From the NCBI RefSeq assembly GCF_020381325.1, contig NZ_JAGSPI010000002.1:186001-250000 (forward strand): a DNA stretch of 64,000 nucleotides, written 5' to 3'. This DNA comes from Providencia vermicola. Lineage in GTDB: Bacteria; Pseudomonadota; Gammaproteobacteria; Enterobacterales; Enterobacteriaceae. The position numbers and the translations under genes are program-made. Below are positions 1-9,168 of this stretch, one piece after another. Under the pieces are notes generated by a model. It was not told where the DNA came from and searched no databases. It saw nothing but the letters and a program-made list of their open reading frames with translations. Each line of letters begins with the position of its first letter. The stretch's first letter is position 1.

Positions 1-429
1 TGCCAAAAACTGGGGTTCCAAGTTTCGGATCGCTACATCGATCGCGCCGTTTTCCTACGCGCTCAAATTAACGGCTGCCACCATAATTTGTTCTTACTCA
101 AGTTACCGCATCGCGGCAGTGGCTTAAACCACGTTGCCTTTACCGTTCGAGATATTCACGAGGTGATTGGTGGGGGCTTAGCGATGAACCGTCATCAATG
201 GAGTACCTTTATTGGCCCGGGCCGCCACCCAATCTCATCCGCTTATTTTTGGTACGTCAATAGTCCAACAGGCGGCGCATTCGAATATTACACCAACGAT
301 GACTACCTCACGGAAAAATGGCAGCCAAGGGAGCTGGAACACTCACTGGTTTCATTTACCGAATGGGCGGTTGAAGGTGGCTTAGATTATGAAACACGCC
401 GCCAAGTCAAACCCGCCAAGGAGTCATAA
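1..429 (+). CDS. VOC-superfamily extradiol-type dioxygenase, C-terminal part
   Basis: The reading frame is open from base 1, so the start lies upstream and only the last 142 codons are present. The protein has the vicinal-oxygen-chelate fold pattern of type I extradiol dioxygenases: a His in the CHHN stretch (about codon 27), a second metal-ligand-type His in LNHVAF, and a Glu in GAFEYY close to the end, which together fit a 2-His-1-carboxylate site. Such enzymes open catecholic rings next to the two hydroxyls. It is the first visible gene of a tightly spaced catabolic operon with a reductase, a hydrolase and dehydrogenases, which supports a ring-cleavage role. The substrate cannot be read from the sequence, and a non-dioxygenase VOC enzyme is possible. 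Confidence 0.75.
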   Translation, partial: CQKLGFQVSDRYIDRAVFLRAQINGCHHNLFLLKLPHRGSGLNHVAFTVRDIHEVIGGGLAMNRHQWSTFIGPGRHPISSAYFWYVNSPTGGAFEYYTNDDYLTEKWQPRELEHSLVSFTEWAVEGGLDYETRRQVKPAKES

Positions 430-430
430 G

Positions 431-1645
431 ATGAGCACTTTAATTCAAGGCGGTATTGTCATTATTGGCGGCGGCCAAGCCGGTGGCTGGGCTGCAAAAA
501 CGCTCAGAGAAGAAGGCTATCAAGGCACTATTTCGGTGATCAGTGATGAAAACCACGATTTTTACGAACGTCCTCCACTGTCAAAAGCGGTTCTCACACA
601 AGAAGACGCTGTTTTATCGCGTTTATTTAGTGAAGATGATACCCGAGCATTGAACCTGCAGTGGTTTCGTCCCATTCGAGCCGAGCGAATTGATGCGCAA
701 GCTAAATGCGTCTATCTCAATGATGGGCGGTTAGTTGGATTTGATAAATTGCTCATCGCGACAGGCGGCCGTCCTCGTTATCTATCAAAAGCATGGCAAC
801 AACACCCTAACGTATTTGCCCTACGCTCATGGGATGATGCCCAAATACTGCGTTCCAGTCTCTTATCCGCAAAAAAAATTGCCATCATTGGCGGTGGATG
901 GATTGGCTTAGAAGTCGCAGCTTCCGCACGGAAAATGGGCCTTGATGTGACGATTTTTGAACGTCAAAGCCGTTTGTGTGAGCGCAGTGTTCCGCAAAGT
1001 GTCTCCGACGCATTAGCGCAGCGCCACCATGAGGCTGGCGTGCAGGTCATTACAAATTGTGGCGATATTCAATTGGTTGATGACAACGGCGCTTTACAAA
1101 TCGGTTGTCAAAAATACCCAACCTCCCCCTTTGACCTTGCCGTTATGGGGATTGGTGTTGAACTCAACCTTGAGCTCGCAAAAGATGCGGGGTTAACGGT
1201 CACTCATGGCATCGTGATCAACGATAAAGGGCAAACCTCGCACCCTGACATCTATGCCGCAGGGGATGTTGCATGCCACCCAACGCTTTCTTTGTGTTTG
1301 CAATCTTGGGCTTATGCACAAAACCAAGCTATCACCACAGCAAAAGCAATGCTTAACCCGCAATCCATAGGGTTTAATGAACCCGCTTGGCTTTGGTCTG
1401 ACCAATACCAAGACAACATACAAATTTTGGGTGTCCCTAGCACACAGGCTCTGCAACACATCCAACGCCACAGCGAAAATTCAGAGGTTCACTTTGCATT
1501 AAATGAGGCTAACGAATTGATTCAAATGGTGGCATTTAATGATGCTCGCGCGATCAAACTGGGTAAACGTTGGTTGCAAAGCCAGCGCAAATTGGTTCCC
1601 TCAGAACTTGCCGACCCCACATTTTCACTAATGTCACTTAAATAG
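431..1645 (+). CDS. FAD/NAD(P)-dependent ferredoxin reductase of an oxygenase system
   Basis: 404 residues. Two dinucleotide-binding motifs are visible: GGGQAGGWAA near residue 14 for FAD and GGGWIGLEVA near residue 155 for NAD(P)H; the second FAD contact IYAAGDVA lies near residue 275. This is the layout of ferredoxin reductases that feed Rieske-type ring-hydroxylating dioxygenases (HcaD/BphA4 type). The ATG at 431 is preferred over an in-frame one at 389, because AAGGAG at 418-423 sits just in front of it and because the 389 start would overlap the dioxygenase gene. The oxygenase it serves is not in the window and probably lies upstream of base 1. Confidence 0.85.
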   Translation: MSTLIQGGIVIIGGGQAGGWAAKTLREEGYQGTISVISDENHDFYERPPLSKAVLTQEDAVLSRLFSEDDTRALNLQWFRPIRAERIDAQAKCVYLNDGRLVGFDKLLIATGGRPRYLSKAWQQHPNVFALRSWDDAQILRSSLLSAKKIAIIGGGWIGLEVAASARKMGLDVTIFERQSRLCERSVPQSVSDALAQRHHEAGVQVITNCGDIQLVDDNGALQIGCQKYPTSPFDLAVMGIGVELNLELAKDAGLTVTHGIVINDKGQTSHPDIYAAGDVACHPTLSLCLQSWAYAQNQAITTAKAMLNPQSIGFNEPAWLWSDQYQDNIQILGVPSTQALQHIQRHSENSEVHFALNEANELIQMVAFNDARAIKLGKRWLQSQRKLVPSELADPTFSLMSLK

Positions 1646-1663
1646 TGTCAGCGAGGAAAAAAC

Positions 1664-2944
1664 ATGGCAAATCAAAGTATCACGATATCCGCCAATGAAA
1701 ATGCACAAAGTACGCAGGATACACCAGAAAAAGTGAACTGGCTGATCCCAATCGGCCTATTTTCCTGCGTTTTACTGGCATTTTTCGACAAAATTAGCAT
1801 CGCTGCACTGTTTTCAGACGAAAAGTTTCAACAAGCGCTGGGAATCGATTTTGATCCCACTCGTTTAGGCTTATTGATGAGCGCTTTCTTATTCGCGTAT
1901 GGCGTTTCATCCATGTTATTGAGTGGGATTGGTGACCGCTTTCACCCCACAAAAATGTTGTTATTTATGATCAGCAGTTGGTGCTTCTTAATGATCTTTA
2001 TGGGATTTACCCACCATTATGGCACCATGGTTTTCCTTCGCGTATTACTCGGCATAGCAGAAGGGCCATTGTTAGCCATCGCCTATGCCATTATCCGCCG
2101 CACCTTTCCGCCCAAAATGCAGGCTCGCGCTACAATGCTTTGGTTACTAGGAACCCCACTAGGTGCAGCACTTGGATTCCCTATTTCGTTGTATCTATTA
2201 AATAATTTTGGCTGGCAAAGTACCTTCTTTGTCATGGCAGCCTTTACCGTGCCCGTGTGGTGGTTGGTGGTCTTCGGAATTCGCCATCCAAATTTGGTCA
2301 ATCGGAGTGCTCAGTTAAAAACAACATCAGGGGAAAAACGACCTGAAGAACAAATTGCAGAAATGAAAGCCCATAAAAAACGCCTATTTCAAAATAGCCA
2401 TTTTTGGATCATCTGCATATTTAATATCGCGTTCTTAGTCTATCTCTGGGGTATGAATGGCTGGTTGCCAAGCTACTTAATTAAAGGGAAATCCATTCAC
2501 TTGGAACACGCAGGGATCCTCTCTTCCCTCCCATTTATTGCCATGTTGTTTGGTGAAGCAATTGGTGCGTGGCTTTCTGACCGCTACGACCGCAGAGCCT
2601 TAGTGTGTTTTATCTCGTTGTTAGGTGCCGTGCTTGGTTTGGCGGGCGTGCTGTTCCTCACTGAGACCTATAGCATCATTTTAATGATGGCATTCAGCAT
2701 GTTTATGTGGGGAGCTGGTGCCCCTAACATCTTCGCATTACTCGCTAAAGCGACACAAAAACAAGTCAGTGCCCTTGCTGGTGGGATATTCAATGGCCTT
2801 GGAAACCTTGCTGGCGCTGCCGCACCGCTATTAATGGGTGTGTTGATTACCGTTACCCACACTATGGATAGTGGGCTGTTATTTATCGTCATTATTGGTT
2901 TAGTGGGTAGCTTGTTATTGCTCCCCTTACTGAAAAAATACTAA
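1664..2944 (+). CDS. MFS transporter, aromatic-acid/anion type
   Basis: 426 residues with about 12 hydrophobic segments and a central basic loop (around residues 215-245) dividing the two six-helix halves, as in the major facilitator superfamily. A GDRFHPTK stretch after the second helix and SDRYDRR after the eighth are the two MFS loop signatures. The length and the position inside a ring-degradation operon fit proton-coupled uptake of the pathway substrate (anion:cation symporter/aromatic acid families), but the substrate is inferred from context only. The ATG follows a GAGGAA ribosome site and lies 18 bases after the reductase stop. Confidence 0.85.
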   Translation: MANQSITISANENAQSTQDTPEKVNWLIPIGLFSCVLLAFFDKISIAALFSDEKFQQALGIDFDPTRLGLLMSAFLFAYGVSSMLLSGIGDRFHPTKMLLFMISSWCFLMIFMGFTHHYGTMVFLRVLLGIAEGPLLAIAYAIIRRTFPPKMQARATMLWLLGTPLGAALGFPISLYLLNNFGWQSTFFVMAAFTVPVWWLVVFGIRHPNLVNRSAQLKTTSGEKRPEEQIAEMKAHKKRLFQNSHFWIICIFNIAFLVYLWGMNGWLPSYLIKGKSIHLEHAGILSSLPFIAMLFGEAIGAWLSDRYDRRALVCFISLLGAVLGLAGVLFLTETYSIILMMAFSMFMWGAGAPNIFALLAKATQKQVSALAGGIFNGLGNLAGAAAPLLMGVLITVTHTMDSGLLFIVIIGLVGSLLLLPLLKKY

Positions 2945-2970
2945 ACACTGCCTTTTTAGGAGATAACGCT

Positions 2971-3483
2971 ATGTCACAACCTCAAATCAAACCGCAAGGG
3001 ATCCCAATGGCACAATGGATTGAATCCCGAGTAGCCCGCCTTGAAGGTCGCAAATACGATTGGAACGCATTGAAATTCCAAGCCGATTACGACCCGAAAT
3101 ATCGCCGCGCACAAATGCGTTATATCGGCACTGGCGCAACAGGAGTCGCAAGCGATGTAAATACTGTTCCTGCAGAAAACTTCACCTTTTCTACCATGGT
3201 CTTACCTGCTAAGTGTGAAGGGCCGCTGCACTTGCACCCTGACGTTGAAGAAGTTTTTTTTATGCTAAAAGGCACTATCACGCTGTTTATCAAAGACGGT
3301 GATGAAGAATATGAAACGGTATTAAAAGAACGTGATTTGATTTCTGTCCCTGCGGGAATTTACCGCGGATTATTCAATCACGGGGAAGAAGAGGCCTTAA
3401 TGTGCGTGATGATTGGGACACAAAAACCCGCTATCCCAACATACCCAGAAGACCACCCACTATCAAAAGTGAAACGCGGATAA
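2971..3483 (+). CDS. Cupin-domain protein
   Basis: 170 residues with one cupin barrel. Motif 1 is clear (GPLHLHPDVEEVFF, giving HxH plus Glu). In motif 2 (SVPAGIYRGLFN) the usual His is Arg, so the metal site may be incomplete or rearranged. The N-terminal 60 residues lie outside the barrel. Small cupins in aromatic-degradation operons are often auxiliary or ring-modifying enzymes; no reaction can be assigned here. It is preceded by an AGGAG ribosome site and is followed closely by the hydrolase gene. Confidence 0.75.
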   Translation: MSQPQIKPQGIPMAQWIESRVARLEGRKYDWNALKFQADYDPKYRRAQMRYIGTGATGVASDVNTVPAENFTFSTMVLPAKCEGPLHLHPDVEEVFFMLKGTITLFIKDGDEEYETVLKERDLISVPAGIYRGLFNHGEEEALMCVMIGTQKPAIPTYPEDHPLSKVKRG

Positions 3484-3498
3484 CAGGAGTGATCAGTG

Positions 3499-4341
3499 AT
3501 GAATCTGCCAATTGAAAATTTACCCGAGTTACAGCTCGCCAACTTTGGTCAATACCGCCTTAATTGGCGAGAGGCAGGCCAAGGTGAGCCAGTGATCCTC
3601 CTCCATGGTATCAGTTCAGGATCGGCCTCATGGATTTCTCAACTGACGGCGTCATCACTGACTCATCACTATCATCTCTATTGTTGGGATGCGCCTGGCT
3701 ATATGAATAGCCTTGAATTGGCGACAAAAACACCTGTAGCACTTGATTACGCCGATGCATTAGAAGCCTTTATTGATGGTCTGGGTTTACAACAAGTGAC
3801 CCTAGTTGGCCACTCGTTAGGCGCTTTAATGGCCTGTGCTTTTGCGTCTTTGCATCCTCAGCGCGTCAATGGCTTATTTCTCGCTAACCCCGCACAAGGT
3901 TATGGGACAAAAAGCCTTGAAGAACGTAATCGTGTTTATGACCAAAGACACGATATTGTATTTCACTCAGGTATCGAGAGCTATGCACAAAACCGTGCAG
4001 CAGCCTTATTGTCCCCCACTGCTTCAAAAGAAAAAATCGAGTGGGTTCAGCAAAACATGAGAAAACTCAACCCAACGGGTTTTTTATCCGCTGCATGGAT
4101 GCTAGCGCATGACGATATCAGCCTATATTTAAAGGCTTATACTGGCGCACTCGAAATGCTGGTTGGGGAAGAAGACTCCATCACCCCACCTTCACAAGTC
4201 AGCCAATTAGCGCAGCAGAAGCAGTGCCCGCTGTTTTATGTTCCACAGGCGGGTCATGCGAGCTACCTTGACCAACCCGCTGAATTTAACCAGCACCTAA
4301 CTCACTTTTTATCGGCCGCTTTGCAAAGGAAAAACGCATGA
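3499..4341 (+). CDS. Alpha/beta-fold hydrolase (MhpC-like C-C hydrolase candidate)
   Basis: 280 residues with the alpha/beta-hydrolase core: oxyanion-hole HGISSG near residue 36, nucleophile elbow GHSLGA with Ser near residue 106, acid candidate in GEEDS near residue 226, and catalytic His in GHASYLD near residue 253. In operons with an extradiol dioxygenase such enzymes usually hydrolyse the ring-fission product (meta-cleavage product hydrolases), so that is the likely role; an esterase is the alternative. An AGGAG at 3485-3489 favours the ATG at 3499 over the GTG three bases before. Its stop overlaps the next start in an ATGA, which indicates coupled translation. Confidence 0.8.
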   Translation: MNLPIENLPELQLANFGQYRLNWREAGQGEPVILLHGISSGSASWISQLTASSLTHHYHLYCWDAPGYMNSLELATKTPVALDYADALEAFIDGLGLQQVTLVGHSLGALMACAFASLHPQRVNGLFLANPAQGYGTKSLEERNRVYDQRHDIVFHSGIESYAQNRAAALLSPTASKEKIEWVQQNMRKLNPTGFLSAAWMLAHDDISLYLKAYTGALEMLVGEEDSITPPSQVSQLAQQKQCPLFYVPQAGHASYLDQPAEFNQHLTHFLSAALQRKNA

Positions 4342-5132
4342 ATTTACAGTTAAATAACCGAGTCGCTGTCGTGACTGGCGGAAGCTCTGGCATTGGCTTT
4401 GCGACCGTCAAATTGTTACTCGACGAAGGGTGCAAAGTGGCCTTTTGTGGTCGAAATAAAGATAAATTACAAGCCGCAACAACAAAATTAATGGCCTTAT
4501 ACCCACAAGGAAATTTTATCGCTGTCATCTGCGATGTACTAGATAAAACCCAAACAGAGGCCTTTGCTGAACAAGTTCACCAGCAATATGGGCACGTTGA
4601 TTTACTGATTAACAACGCAGGCCAGGGCTATGTCGCCAGCTTTTCAGATACCCCTGAGGCAGCTTGGCTACATGAAGCCCAACTGAAATTATTTGGTGTG
4701 ATAAACCCAGTGAATGCATTCTTACCACTCTTAGAACAGTCCAATATCGCATCCATTACCTGCGTGAATTCATTGCTAGCATTGCAACCTGAGCCACACA
4801 TGGTTGCCACATCCGCAGCAAGAGCCGCATTATTAAACATGACATTGAATTTATCTAAGACATTGTTACCAAAAGGAATACGCGTCAACTCTATCTTACT
4901 GGGCATGGTGGAGTCTGACCAATGGCGCCGCCGTTTCGAGAGCCGCAGCGATACCGACCTGACTTGGGAACAATGGATAGGCAATATCGCCAAAAACCGG
5001 GGTATCCCCATGCAGCGCTTAGGCAAGCCTGAAGAGCCAGCTCGCGCACTGGTTTTCTTAGCATCCCCGATGGCGTCATTCACCTCAGGTGCCGCTTTAG
5101 ATGTTTCTGGTGGCTTTGCCCATCAAATTTAA
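4338..5132 (+). CDS. SDR-family oxidoreductase with altered catalytic residues
   Basis: 264 residues with a classical SDR Rossmann fold: TGGSSGIG near residue 15 binds NAD(P), NNAG near residue 93 is the structural motif, and VSGG near the C-terminus is typical. The catalytic region reads CVNSLLAL followed by MVATSAARAAL, where classical SDRs have YxASK. The catalytic Tyr appears replaced by Thr and the Lys by Arg, while the Ser remains. The protein may use another mechanism or bind without reducing. It overlaps the hydrolase gene by four bases and precedes the aspartate-dehydrogenase-like gene by 11 bases, so it belongs to the catabolic operon. Confidence 0.8.
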   Translation: MNLQLNNRVAVVTGGSSGIGFATVKLLLDEGCKVAFCGRNKDKLQAATTKLMALYPQGNFIAVICDVLDKTQTEAFAEQVHQQYGHVDLLINNAGQGYVASFSDTPEAAWLHEAQLKLFGVINPVNAFLPLLEQSNIASITCVNSLLALQPEPHMVATSAARAALLNMTLNLSKTLLPKGIRVNSILLGMVESDQWRRRFESRSDTDLTWEQWIGNIAKNRGIPMQRLGKPEEPARALVFLASPMASFTSGAALDVSGGFAHQI

Positions 5133-5143
5133 AGGATTGAAAT

Positions 5144-5935
5144 ATGAAAACGTTAATGCTGATTGGCTATGGCGCGATGGCAGAAGAAGTGATTACTCGC
5201 TTACCTCATGGGATAACGCTGCGCTGGGTTGTGGCTCGCGCGCATCACCACGAAGCCATTATTAAGCGCTTTCATGGGGAAGTCGCCCCGATTGAGGATA
5301 TCAACCAAGTTAATGAAACCCCCTCTCTTGTGTTGGAGTGTGCCAGTCATGAAGCCGTTAAACTGTACGCGCCCCTTGTTTTACAAAAGGGCTGGCGACT
5401 CGCGATTATTTCAACAGGCGCACTCGCTGACACCACAACGGCACAACATTTAACCGCGTTAGCCAAACAACATCATGGGCAGTTAATCCCACTAACTGGA
5501 GCAATTGCAGGGCTTGATGGTCTGCGTGCAGCGAAAGAAGCCAATATTACGCAGGTAACTTATCAATCACGCAAAAGCCCAGCAAGTTGGCGTAATGGCC
5601 CTGCTGAACAATTTATCAATTTATCCCAAGTGACTGAACCAACTGTGTTTTTTACGGGTAGTGCACGGGAAGCTGCGCTTAATTTCCCTGCTAATGCCAA
5701 TGTGGCTGCAACCATTGCCCTTTACGGAATTGGCATGGATGACACACAAGTCCAGTTGATTGTTGACCCTACTACCAGCAAAAATACCCATCACATTGAA
5801 GTAAAAGGTGATTTTGGGCAATTTTGCATCGAACTTAATGGCAATCCACTTCCCTCTAACCCGAAAACATCCATGTTATCAGCCCTAAGTGCGGTGGAAA
5901 TTTGCCGTCGTGTTGCTGAACAGGGTGCCATTTGA
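5144..5935 (+). CDS. Aspartate-dehydrogenase family NAD(P) enzyme
   Basis: 263 residues, the usual length of L-aspartate dehydrogenases (NadX/DUF108 family). The N-terminal Rossmann motif is LIGYGAMAEE. The conserved family section NFPANANVAATIALYGIG near residue 188 is followed by the DPTTSKNTHHIEVKGDFG strand region. These enzymes catalyse NAD(P)-dependent oxidative deamination of aspartate or the reverse. In a degradation operon it may instead deaminate an amino-acid-like intermediate or supply a reducing step. The exact substrate is not deducible. The ATG follows AAAGGATTG. Confidence 0.8.
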   Translation: MKTLMLIGYGAMAEEVITRLPHGITLRWVVARAHHHEAIIKRFHGEVAPIEDINQVNETPSLVLECASHEAVKLYAPLVLQKGWRLAIISTGALADTTTAQHLTALAKQHHGQLIPLTGAIAGLDGLRAAKEANITQVTYQSRKSPASWRNGPAEQFINLSQVTEPTVFFTGSAREAALNFPANANVAATIALYGIGMDDTQVQLIVDPTTSKNTHHIEVKGDFGQFCIELNGNPLPSNPKTSMLSALSAVEICRRVAEQGAI

Positions 5936-5946
5936 CGGAGAACATC

Positions 5947-7416
5947 ATGAATAAAATGGATATTTTTGTCGGCGGAAAATGGCAATTGGGCCGTGGCAAA
6001 GAGATGCAATCGCGTTTTCCTGGCGACAACCAGATTGTCGCAACCCTAAATAGCGCTAGCCTTGAAGATGTCGAGGATGCAGTTGTAGCCGCAGAAGCCG
6101 CATGGCGAGAGCCTTCATGGCGAAATATGCCTTCCCACCAGCGCGCCGCTATCTTATATAAAGTCAGTGAGTTAATTGATAAGCAACGTGAAGAATTAAC
6201 CCACTTACAAACTTTGGATAATGGCAAGCCGTGGGCTGAGGCCCGTGGCCTTGTAATAAGTGCAGCGGCTACCGCACGTTATTTTGCTGCGGTCTGTGAA
6301 GTACTAGGTGGTGAGCTCCCCCCTCGCCGCCAGACAGATATCATGACAATAAGTACTTACCAACCTATTGGCGTTATTGCAGCGATCACGCCATGGAACT
6401 CGCCGATTGCCAGTGATATGCAAAAAATTGCCCCTGCGATTGCCGCTGGAAACGCCGTTATTTTGAAACCTGCGGAAGCGACACCACTTATCTCATTAAA
6501 ACTCGCTAAAATCTTTGAGCAAGCAGGCTTACCTAGTGGTCTATTAAGCGTACTGCCAGGAAAAGGCTCAATTATCGGGGATGCCCTCGTTCGCCACCCT
6601 CTAGTGAGGAAAATTTCCTTCACAGGGGGCACAAATACTGGGCGACAACTGGCACATATTGCGGCAGATAAACTGATCACCACCTCGTTAGAATTAGGCG
6701 GAAAATCCCCGACAATCGTGTTATCCGATGCCGATCTAGATCTTGCTGCTCACGGTGTTTGCTACGGTATTTTTAGCTCGATGGGGCAAGCTTGTATTGC
6801 AGGTTCACGCTTATTTGTCGCCCGTGATATCTACGACAAATTTATGGAAAAGCTCACCACATTAACTCAAAACCTCATTATTGGCGATCCTCGCCAAGAA
6901 CGCGTACATATTGGCCCATTAATTACCCCTGCTCACCGCGATAGCGTGCAGACATATGTTGACCTTGCCGTCCAAGAAGGCGGAAAAATTCGCCTTGGCG
7001 GAAAATGCCCTTCAGACCCAGCCCTGCAATCGGGGAACTATTATTGCCCCACGATCATTGAAGGCTTGAATAACCAAGCCCGTGCTTGCCAAGAGGAAAT
7101 CTTTGGCCCTGTTTTGGTTGTTATCCCCTTTGATAACGAAGATGAACTCATTCAAGAAGCCAATGATTCCGTGTATGGCCTCGCGGCAGGGATTTGGACG
7201 CGTGATTATACCCGCGCCTTTAAACTTGCTGATGCTCTTGAAACAGGCACCGTTTGGATCAACACCTACAAAGTTTTTTCTATTTCAACCCCATTTGGTG
7301 GCTTCAAAGAAAGTGGTCTTGGTCGCGAAAAAGGCATCGAAAGCCTCAAGGCCTATATGCAACAAAAAAGTCTATTTCTGGCACTTAACCCACAACCAAA
7401 CCGTTGGTGTGAATAA
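5947..7416 (+). CDS. NAD(P)-dependent aldehyde dehydrogenase
   Basis: 489 residues, full ALDH length. ITPWNSPI near residue 147 is the cofactor-pocket motif, Glu in LELGGKSP (near 249) is the general base and Cys in GQACIAGSR (near 283) is the nucleophile; all are present. It oxidises an aldehyde to the acid, here probably a product of the ring-fission route (hydroxymuconic-semialdehyde or similar). The ATG at 5947 is favoured because GGAG lies at 5938-5940; an upstream TTG in frame overlaps the previous stop codon. It is closely related to neither of the common housekeeping ALDHs in any way I can show. Confidence 0.85.
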   Translation: MNKMDIFVGGKWQLGRGKEMQSRFPGDNQIVATLNSASLEDVEDAVVAAEAAWREPSWRNMPSHQRAAILYKVSELIDKQREELTHLQTLDNGKPWAEARGLVISAAATARYFAAVCEVLGGELPPRRQTDIMTISTYQPIGVIAAITPWNSPIASDMQKIAPAIAAGNAVILKPAEATPLISLKLAKIFEQAGLPSGLLSVLPGKGSIIGDALVRHPLVRKISFTGGTNTGRQLAHIAADKLITTSLELGGKSPTIVLSDADLDLAAHGVCYGIFSSMGQACIAGSRLFVARDIYDKFMEKLTTLTQNLIIGDPRQERVHIGPLITPAHRDSVQTYVDLAVQEGGKIRLGGKCPSDPALQSGNYYCPTIIEGLNNQARACQEEIFGPVLVVIPFDNEDELIQEANDSVYGLAAGIWTRDYTRAFKLADALETGTVWINTYKVFSISTPFGGFKESGLGREKGIESLKAYMQQKSLFLALNPQPNRWCE

Positions 7417-7457
7417 CCAATCCGTTAACGGATTATTCAAGCATTTAGGAGAATATA

Positions 7458-9101
7458 ATGTCTGACATGATTACGGTTGGCGAAGCCGTCGCCAGAACAT
7501 TAGAGCAATACCAAGTCACCACGGTTTACGGTGTCATTTCGATTCATAATTTACCCATTGCTGATGCAATTGGCCGCCGAGGGATCATCGACTTTACCCC
7601 AAGCCGTGGCGAGGCGGGCGCAGTGACAATGGCTGATGCCCATAGCCGTTTTCGCGGGCTAGGTGTGGCATTAACCAGTACAGGAGCAGGCGCAGGAAAT
7701 GCCGTTGGTTCAATGATTGAAGCAATGAATGCGTGTTCACCGATGATCCATATTACGGGTCAGGTGGAAAAAGCCTATTTAGATATGGACGCAGGGTTTA
7801 TCCATGAAACCCCAGATCAACTCAGCTTCCTGCGAGCAAGTTCCAAGCAAGCTTTTCGCGTACACAGTGCAGAGCAAGCGATCTCCGTCTTACATAAAGC
7901 TATCCAAGTCGCTCAAACCGTGCCTTGCGGCCCCGTATCTATTGAAATCCCAATCGATATTCAAAGTGCTCAAGTGCCTATTTCCGTATTAAGCCACCCC
8001 GTTGTTCCATCGGTATTGCCTGCATGCAACGCATCTCACGTCGACACTATTTGGGGGAAACTTCAACAAGCAAAACAGCCATTATTGTGGATTGGCGCAG
8101 GGGCATTACAAGCTGCTGATGCCGTAAAACGTTTAGCAAATCAAGGTATTGCTGTGATTAGTAGTACCCACGGACGCGGGATTTTATCGGATGAGCATCC
8201 CTTTAGCTTACGCGCCTTTCATAATGCAGACTCCATCGATGCCTTAATGCGCAGCTGTGATTTATCCTTAGTAGTGGGTTCCCGTTTGCGCAGCAATGAA
8301 ACCAAAACATGGTCATTGCCCTTACCGCGCCCGCTGATCCAACTTGATATTGATCCTCAAGCTGCCAATCGAAATTATATTGCTGACATCAATATTACTG
8401 GCGATGCCAAAGCATTACTGGAAGCACTGGCAGACAAAATGGAGCTCACTAACCGCCCTATTTCACCATCTTGGAAAAAACAGGTACAAGACGCTGTTCA
8501 GCAAGCTGAGCAACAACTACGTGAACAATGCGGTGCTTATAGTGGCCTCAGTGATGCTGTCGAACAAGTTCTACCAAAAGACGGTATTTTTGTGCGGGAT
8601 ATTACGGTCTCAGGGAGCTTATGGGGCAGCCGATTATTAAAAGCCATTGAGCCAATGCACAATATTCACTCCCTCGCTGGCGCGATTGGATTAGGTCTCT
8701 CAATGTCGATTGGCAGCGCAAAAGCCAACCCTGGCACCTCAGTCATTGGCCTTGTCGGTGATGGCGGCTTGATGCTAGGGATTGGCGAACTCGCTACCAT
8801 GGCACAAGAGCAACTCCCTATCGTATTGATTATTATGAATGATAATGGATATGGCGTGATGCGAGGTATTCAGGAAAAATATTTCTCAGGTAGGCAATAT
8901 TATAATGAATTACTAACGCCTTCATTCAATCAATTAGCTCAATCAATGGGTATTACCGCATTTACCATCGACAAAGCCACTGATTTTAAATCCACTCTCC
9001 AGCAAGCCATTGATTTAAAAAAACCAGTCGTGGTCGAGGTACTCATGGATAAAATCGGCAAAATGAATTTCTCAGGCCCACCACAGAAGAAGTTGTTTTA
9101 A
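7458..9101 (+). CDS. ThDP-dependent enzyme (acetolactate synthase/decarboxylase family)
   Basis: 547 residues with three ThDP-enzyme domains. Catalytic Glu is in PSRGEAGAV near residue 52, which activates the thiazolium; the ThDP-binding motif runs from GDGGLMLG near residue 435 to NDNGYG about 28 residues later. The family includes acetolactate synthases, benzoylformate and other 2-oxo-acid decarboxylases and C-C lyases. As the last gene of a degradation operon it probably decarboxylates or cleaves a 2-oxo acid from the ring-fission route. A clear terminator follows. The ATG has AGGAGA at 7448-7453. Confidence 0.82.
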   Translation: MSDMITVGEAVARTLEQYQVTTVYGVISIHNLPIADAIGRRGIIDFTPSRGEAGAVTMADAHSRFRGLGVALTSTGAGAGNAVGSMIEAMNACSPMIHITGQVEKAYLDMDAGFIHETPDQLSFLRASSKQAFRVHSAEQAISVLHKAIQVAQTVPCGPVSIEIPIDIQSAQVPISVLSHPVVPSVLPACNASHVDTIWGKLQQAKQPLLWIGAGALQAADAVKRLANQGIAVISSTHGRGILSDEHPFSLRAFHNADSIDALMRSCDLSLVVGSRLRSNETKTWSLPLPRPLIQLDIDPQAANRNYIADINITGDAKALLEALADKMELTNRPISPSWKKQVQDAVQQAEQQLREQCGAYSGLSDAVEQVLPKDGIFVRDITVSGSLWGSRLLKAIEPMHNIHSLAGAIGLGLSMSIGSAKANPGTSVIGLVGDGGLMLGIGELATMAQEQLPIVLIIMNDNGYGVMRGIQEKYFSGRQYYNELLTPSFNQLAQSMGITAFTIDKATDFKSTLQQAIDLKKPVVVEVLMDKIGKMNFSGPPQKKLF

Positions 9102-9118
9102 TTAATTTAGACCCGACC

Positions 9119-9145
9119 AGAGCAGCTAAAGGCTGCTCTTTTTGT
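9119..9145 (+). terminator. Intrinsic terminator of the catabolic operon
   Basis: A hairpin of AGAGCAGC and GCTGCTCT with a short loop is followed directly by a T run on the plus strand, 18 bases after the ThDP enzyme stop codon. Confidence 0.85.
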
Positions 9146-9168
9146 TTGTATATCAACCCACCAGATAC

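Noticed and set aside
4628-5083. 151-codon open frame antisense to the SDR gene
   Set aside because: Shadow of a coding gene with no start signal and no recognisable product.
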